From assembly GCA_028551475.1 (NCBI GenBank), contig CM052356.1:22843884-22907883 (forward strand): a stretch of DNA of 64,000 nucleotides, read 5' to 3'. The notes beneath the pieces are model-generated. The model was not told the origin of the DNA. It made no database searches and saw only the letters and a program-made list of their open reading frames with translations. Made by a program: the position numbers and the translations under genes. Source of the stretch: Casuarina equisetifolia (Eukaryota > Streptophyta > Magnoliopsida > Fagales > Casuarinaceae). Every line of letters starts with the position of its first letter. The stretch's first letter is position 1. This document shows, in pieces, positions 61,367 through 64,000 of the stretch.

Positions 61367-63837
61367 CTTAGGGAACCCCAAGAATCTCACAAAAACCTCA
61401 CCCTTTTCTTTCCATTCCCCAGGACTGTCCACCTATAAAACATAACCCGCAAAAGAAGTTCTAGCCAATAGAAGCATATATAAAGATAAAAAAGTGCATC
61501 CTTTTTCGTAAGAAATTGAATTTCCGTTATACTCTATCCAAAAAGAATAAATCTGGTATAACTCCAACGTGAATCTTTGACTGCTTCAAGAAAAGACCAT
61601 GTATAAAGTTGAAATCTAAGTTTTTTGGACCAGCAACGTATGCGCCGCACTAAATACAGGCTTAAGGGCTAGAAAAAGACGTTCAGAAGTTGCAGAAACG
61701 CAGGCTACAGCTGGGGTAGTAAATTTGTGGTCTCATTTTGACTGTAAAGAGAGAGAGAGAAAGAGATGGAGATGCGTTGAGAAGTAGCATGGTGCAGTAG
61801 ACGGACGTGCCATATCCCGAGGATGATGAAGACCCAAAGTGGACTAGACAGTCATAGAAGTCAAAATTCGATGGTATCTTACTTTAGCCTGCTCTAGCCG
61901 CTTCCTATGTATTATAAACATTTCACGCTTTTTACGAAAGAATCATTATATACTAGAAAATGAAGAAAACCTTAGTTTATATCGATTAGAGAAAGATGCA
62001 TAGTTTATATCGAATTCTGTAAAGACTTGCAACCAGTCGCATGCAGGGGGGCCCTGGAGGACATGATCCAATCCGTGAACAGAAAGCAGAAGATGTCTCC
62101 TTTTGTTTACTCTTTTACCCTCAGAAAAGGTCAAATTGGCTGTCCTTCGACCTTTTCTAGGCAAGACCGTCTTTTAGCTCCGACACTTTTCTTTGTAAAC
62201 CTGCGCCGAGCCCACCAAAAGCTTTTCTTAACGAAGATAAACACTCAATGATATAAGTCGGCCATGGCCGTGACTCGTGAATTATAATAATAGTAATGCA
62301 TCAAGAAAGTGAACTTTTAGAATGTGATCAGTATGTTTCTCGCAATGCTGCCTTACAAGCGGACCAAAGGGGGACCTCCTTGACAATCCGTCCAAGCGTC
62401 GCCCCGCCGAATGCTTGACCCTGTTTCTGCACTTTTTGTGGGAACCGATGGAGACTGCGCCTCATGACGGAAGGGGGCTAATCCTGACGTAAAGTGAAGA
62501 TCGAATAAATGGGGGGTGAATTCCCTTGTGCGGTAATCTGAAGGTGAAACCTGCACCAAGTAAGTGGGTCAAGTAGGAACCTCATTACAACTTCTATTGA
62601 TGGGTACAGTGCCTTTTTTATTTTTTCTTTTTTTTGTCAGCCTGCTCTTACGCGTGCACCAGATGTTCCCACTTGCTCAGTTGGATAAAGCCTTTGGTTC
62701 TTTGAGATTATTATGGCACCACACTAAAGTTGGTATAAAGTGAATGTAATCTGCTGAAAAAGAGATTAGGGCATATCTTAAGGCACTAACGTTAGTGTGG
62801 CTATGTGATTGAAGACACCGGTGGTATCATGCCCCGCTCTGAAATTCTGCGGTAAGGAACTCCTTGAATAGAGTTAGGTGCATCCAACCAGGAGACCCAC
62901 AAATTTAAGGCACTTTACTAGTGCAGCCCTACTTCAATTCATTGAGCTTACTTTTGAAACTTCTTCAGAATTACTGGGACGAAGTTTTGGTGTGAGAAAC
63001 AAATCTTGTTTCATATTGCATCCTCATGCTTGTGTTGGACACAAACGAGAATCCTTTTGTATTTCAGAATTTACCCTTTCCTATTGTCGCTGAAGCTTAG
63101 GGGCTAACAACTTGCGTAGAATTTGATAACCATTGCAGAATCTCAAGTTAAAAAACTTGTCCATGTTATAAAACTAAATTTAGAAAGAAAGAAATAAAAA
63201 AAAAAAAAAAAAAAGTTGAATTCCAACTTGCTGTGATTAGTTTGGACTTTGCTGCACCTCGTCATCAATGCCTCGTGTGTGAAACGAGGACTGCTGGCCC
63301 AACCATGAGTACAATGACTCTTCTGCAATAATGATGGGGTCCCCGGAAATTTTGTTGTTTTGCAATATGCACCGCTGAAATAAACTAAAGAATGAAAGGA
63401 AAACAAAAGCATGAGCAGCATTTGCAAGATGACTTCCTCCTGCTGTAAGAAATGAACAATTTAAACGATTCAAATGGCAAAATCAAAATGACATGAATGC
63501 TGAACGAGGGTTACAATAGAATGACAATAAGATTAGGACAAGAATCCAGGGAAGATCCTTCTTTGGTTAAATCTGGTGTCCTGAACACATGTTGCACATG
63601 ATTCACTTTTCTTTCCCGGCTCCTTCCACCTTCCCATTCAGAGTCAAACATGCATCAACGGTGACAGGGAAGAAATTTAGGACAAAAATTAAAAATCAGA
63701 AAGGTATGTGATAAGATTGGCTGTATTTATTGTAGAAATACTAGTTCCTGTCAGAAAGAAGTGGAGAACATGATGGATTCCATAACCATAAACGTGTTGA
63801 TCAATCATTCCACCAAGAAAAGTTACGACCAAAGGAG
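61367..63837. other. SCPL promoter side and right-hand spacer; no confident gene
   Basis: 61367 to about 61900 is the 5' side of the SCPL gene and has a GA repeat (61746-61765). About 62020-62570 has higher GC and several overlapping open frames on both strands that look unlike the surroundings; an organelle-derived insert is one possibility. At about 63200-63470 the - strand has open pieces (RCILQNNKISGDPI, LGQQSSFHTRGIDDEV) with possible acceptor sites, but I cannot name the family. Confidence 0.3.
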
Positions 63838-63939
63838 TTAATCATCCATTTCAATGTGAGGTTCCAATTTGTTTTGCAGCATTCGAAAGCTACATCCTTT
63901 ACATGAATCGAGATATTGCAACTCCTTAATCTTAACCTC
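63838..63939 (-). CDS. Possible 3' terminal exon of a gene running off the right edge
   Basis: After a pyrimidine-poor but valid CAG acceptor (63940-63942 on the + strand as CTG), 33 codons stay open on the - strand: EVKIKELQYLDSCKGCSFRM, then LQNKLEPHIEMDD and TAA at 63838-63840. The CxxC pair (CKGC) and the acidic tail look like real protein. I do not recognise the family, and the upstream exons lie outside the window, so this is a weak call. Confidence 0.3.
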   Translation of the reverse strand, partial: EVKIKELQYLDSCKGCSFRMLQNKLEPHIEMDD

Positions 63940-64000
63940 CTGGTTTTCAAAACAACTTTGACATTAATGATCACAACATGCCTTGCTGCTGTGCTGTGAA

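Noticed and set aside
61367..61432. Upstream extension of the SCPL protein beginning at 61432
   Set aside because: It begins with GTG, and the signal peptide follows the ATG at 61366.

Overview
This is nuclear DNA of a flowering plant. Genes carry many short AT-rich introns with GT-AG (sometimes GC-AG) borders. The families are plant ones: class-P alcohol dehydrogenase with the standard ten-exon layout, plastid acyl-ACP desaturase, TED7-like, TBL, PLS-type PPR and serine carboxypeptidase-like. The spaces between them hold decayed Ty1/copia and Ty3/gypsy retrotransposons. The species cannot be named from the sequence.

Layout: (1) 1-35.8 kb is a head-to-tail array of five ADH genes on the + strand, here ADH-a to ADH-e. 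ADH-a, ADH-b and ADH-e have open frames (380, 380 and 384 residues). ADH-c and ADH-d keep all ten exons but each has one single-base frameshift. ADH-a and ADH-b lie in a duplicated unit of about 4.3 kb. The ADH-a unit was later opened by two retrotransposon insertions (about 3.84-8.97 kb and 9.03-15.18 kb) that are absent from the ADH-b unit, so the 'empty site' can be read at about 20.2 kb. More copia debris lies at 24.6-26.4 kb. (2) 36.3-37.6 kb holds a GC-rich acyl-ACP desaturase gene on the - strand, convergent with ADH-e. (3) 39.6-47.8 kb holds three - strand genes: a TED7-like proline-rich membrane protein and two tandem TBL genes (GDSL/DxxH wall acetyltransferase family). (4) 49.3-52.3 kb holds a long, nearly intronless PLS-E class PPR gene on the - strand, with one apparent frameshift near its 5' end. 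(5) 52.4-57.4 kb is AT-rich and holds gypsy and copia remnants on the - strand. (6) 57.4-61.4 kb holds a complete ten-exon serine carboxypeptidase-like gene on the - strand. The last 2.6 kb has no confidently identified gene apart from a possible 3' terminal exon near the right edge.

Function: the ADH enzymes interconvert acetaldehyde and ethanol with NAD(H) and carry fermentation under low oxygen. All five promoters share a recurring upstream element, and a GC/GT-type module resembling the anaerobic response element is present in four and partial in the fifth. The neighbouring desaturase belongs to a family with one hypoxia-linked member in Arabidopsis. The TED7-like and TBL genes both belong to cell-wall families, so the window holds two loosely themed neighbourhoods (low oxygen, wall building) by inference only. 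No wholly new system was found. The most notable features are the fine structure of the ADH array (frameshifts, a stop-codon deletion, a GC-to-GT donor change, a possible conversion tract) and the readable history of transposon insertions into one duplicate.
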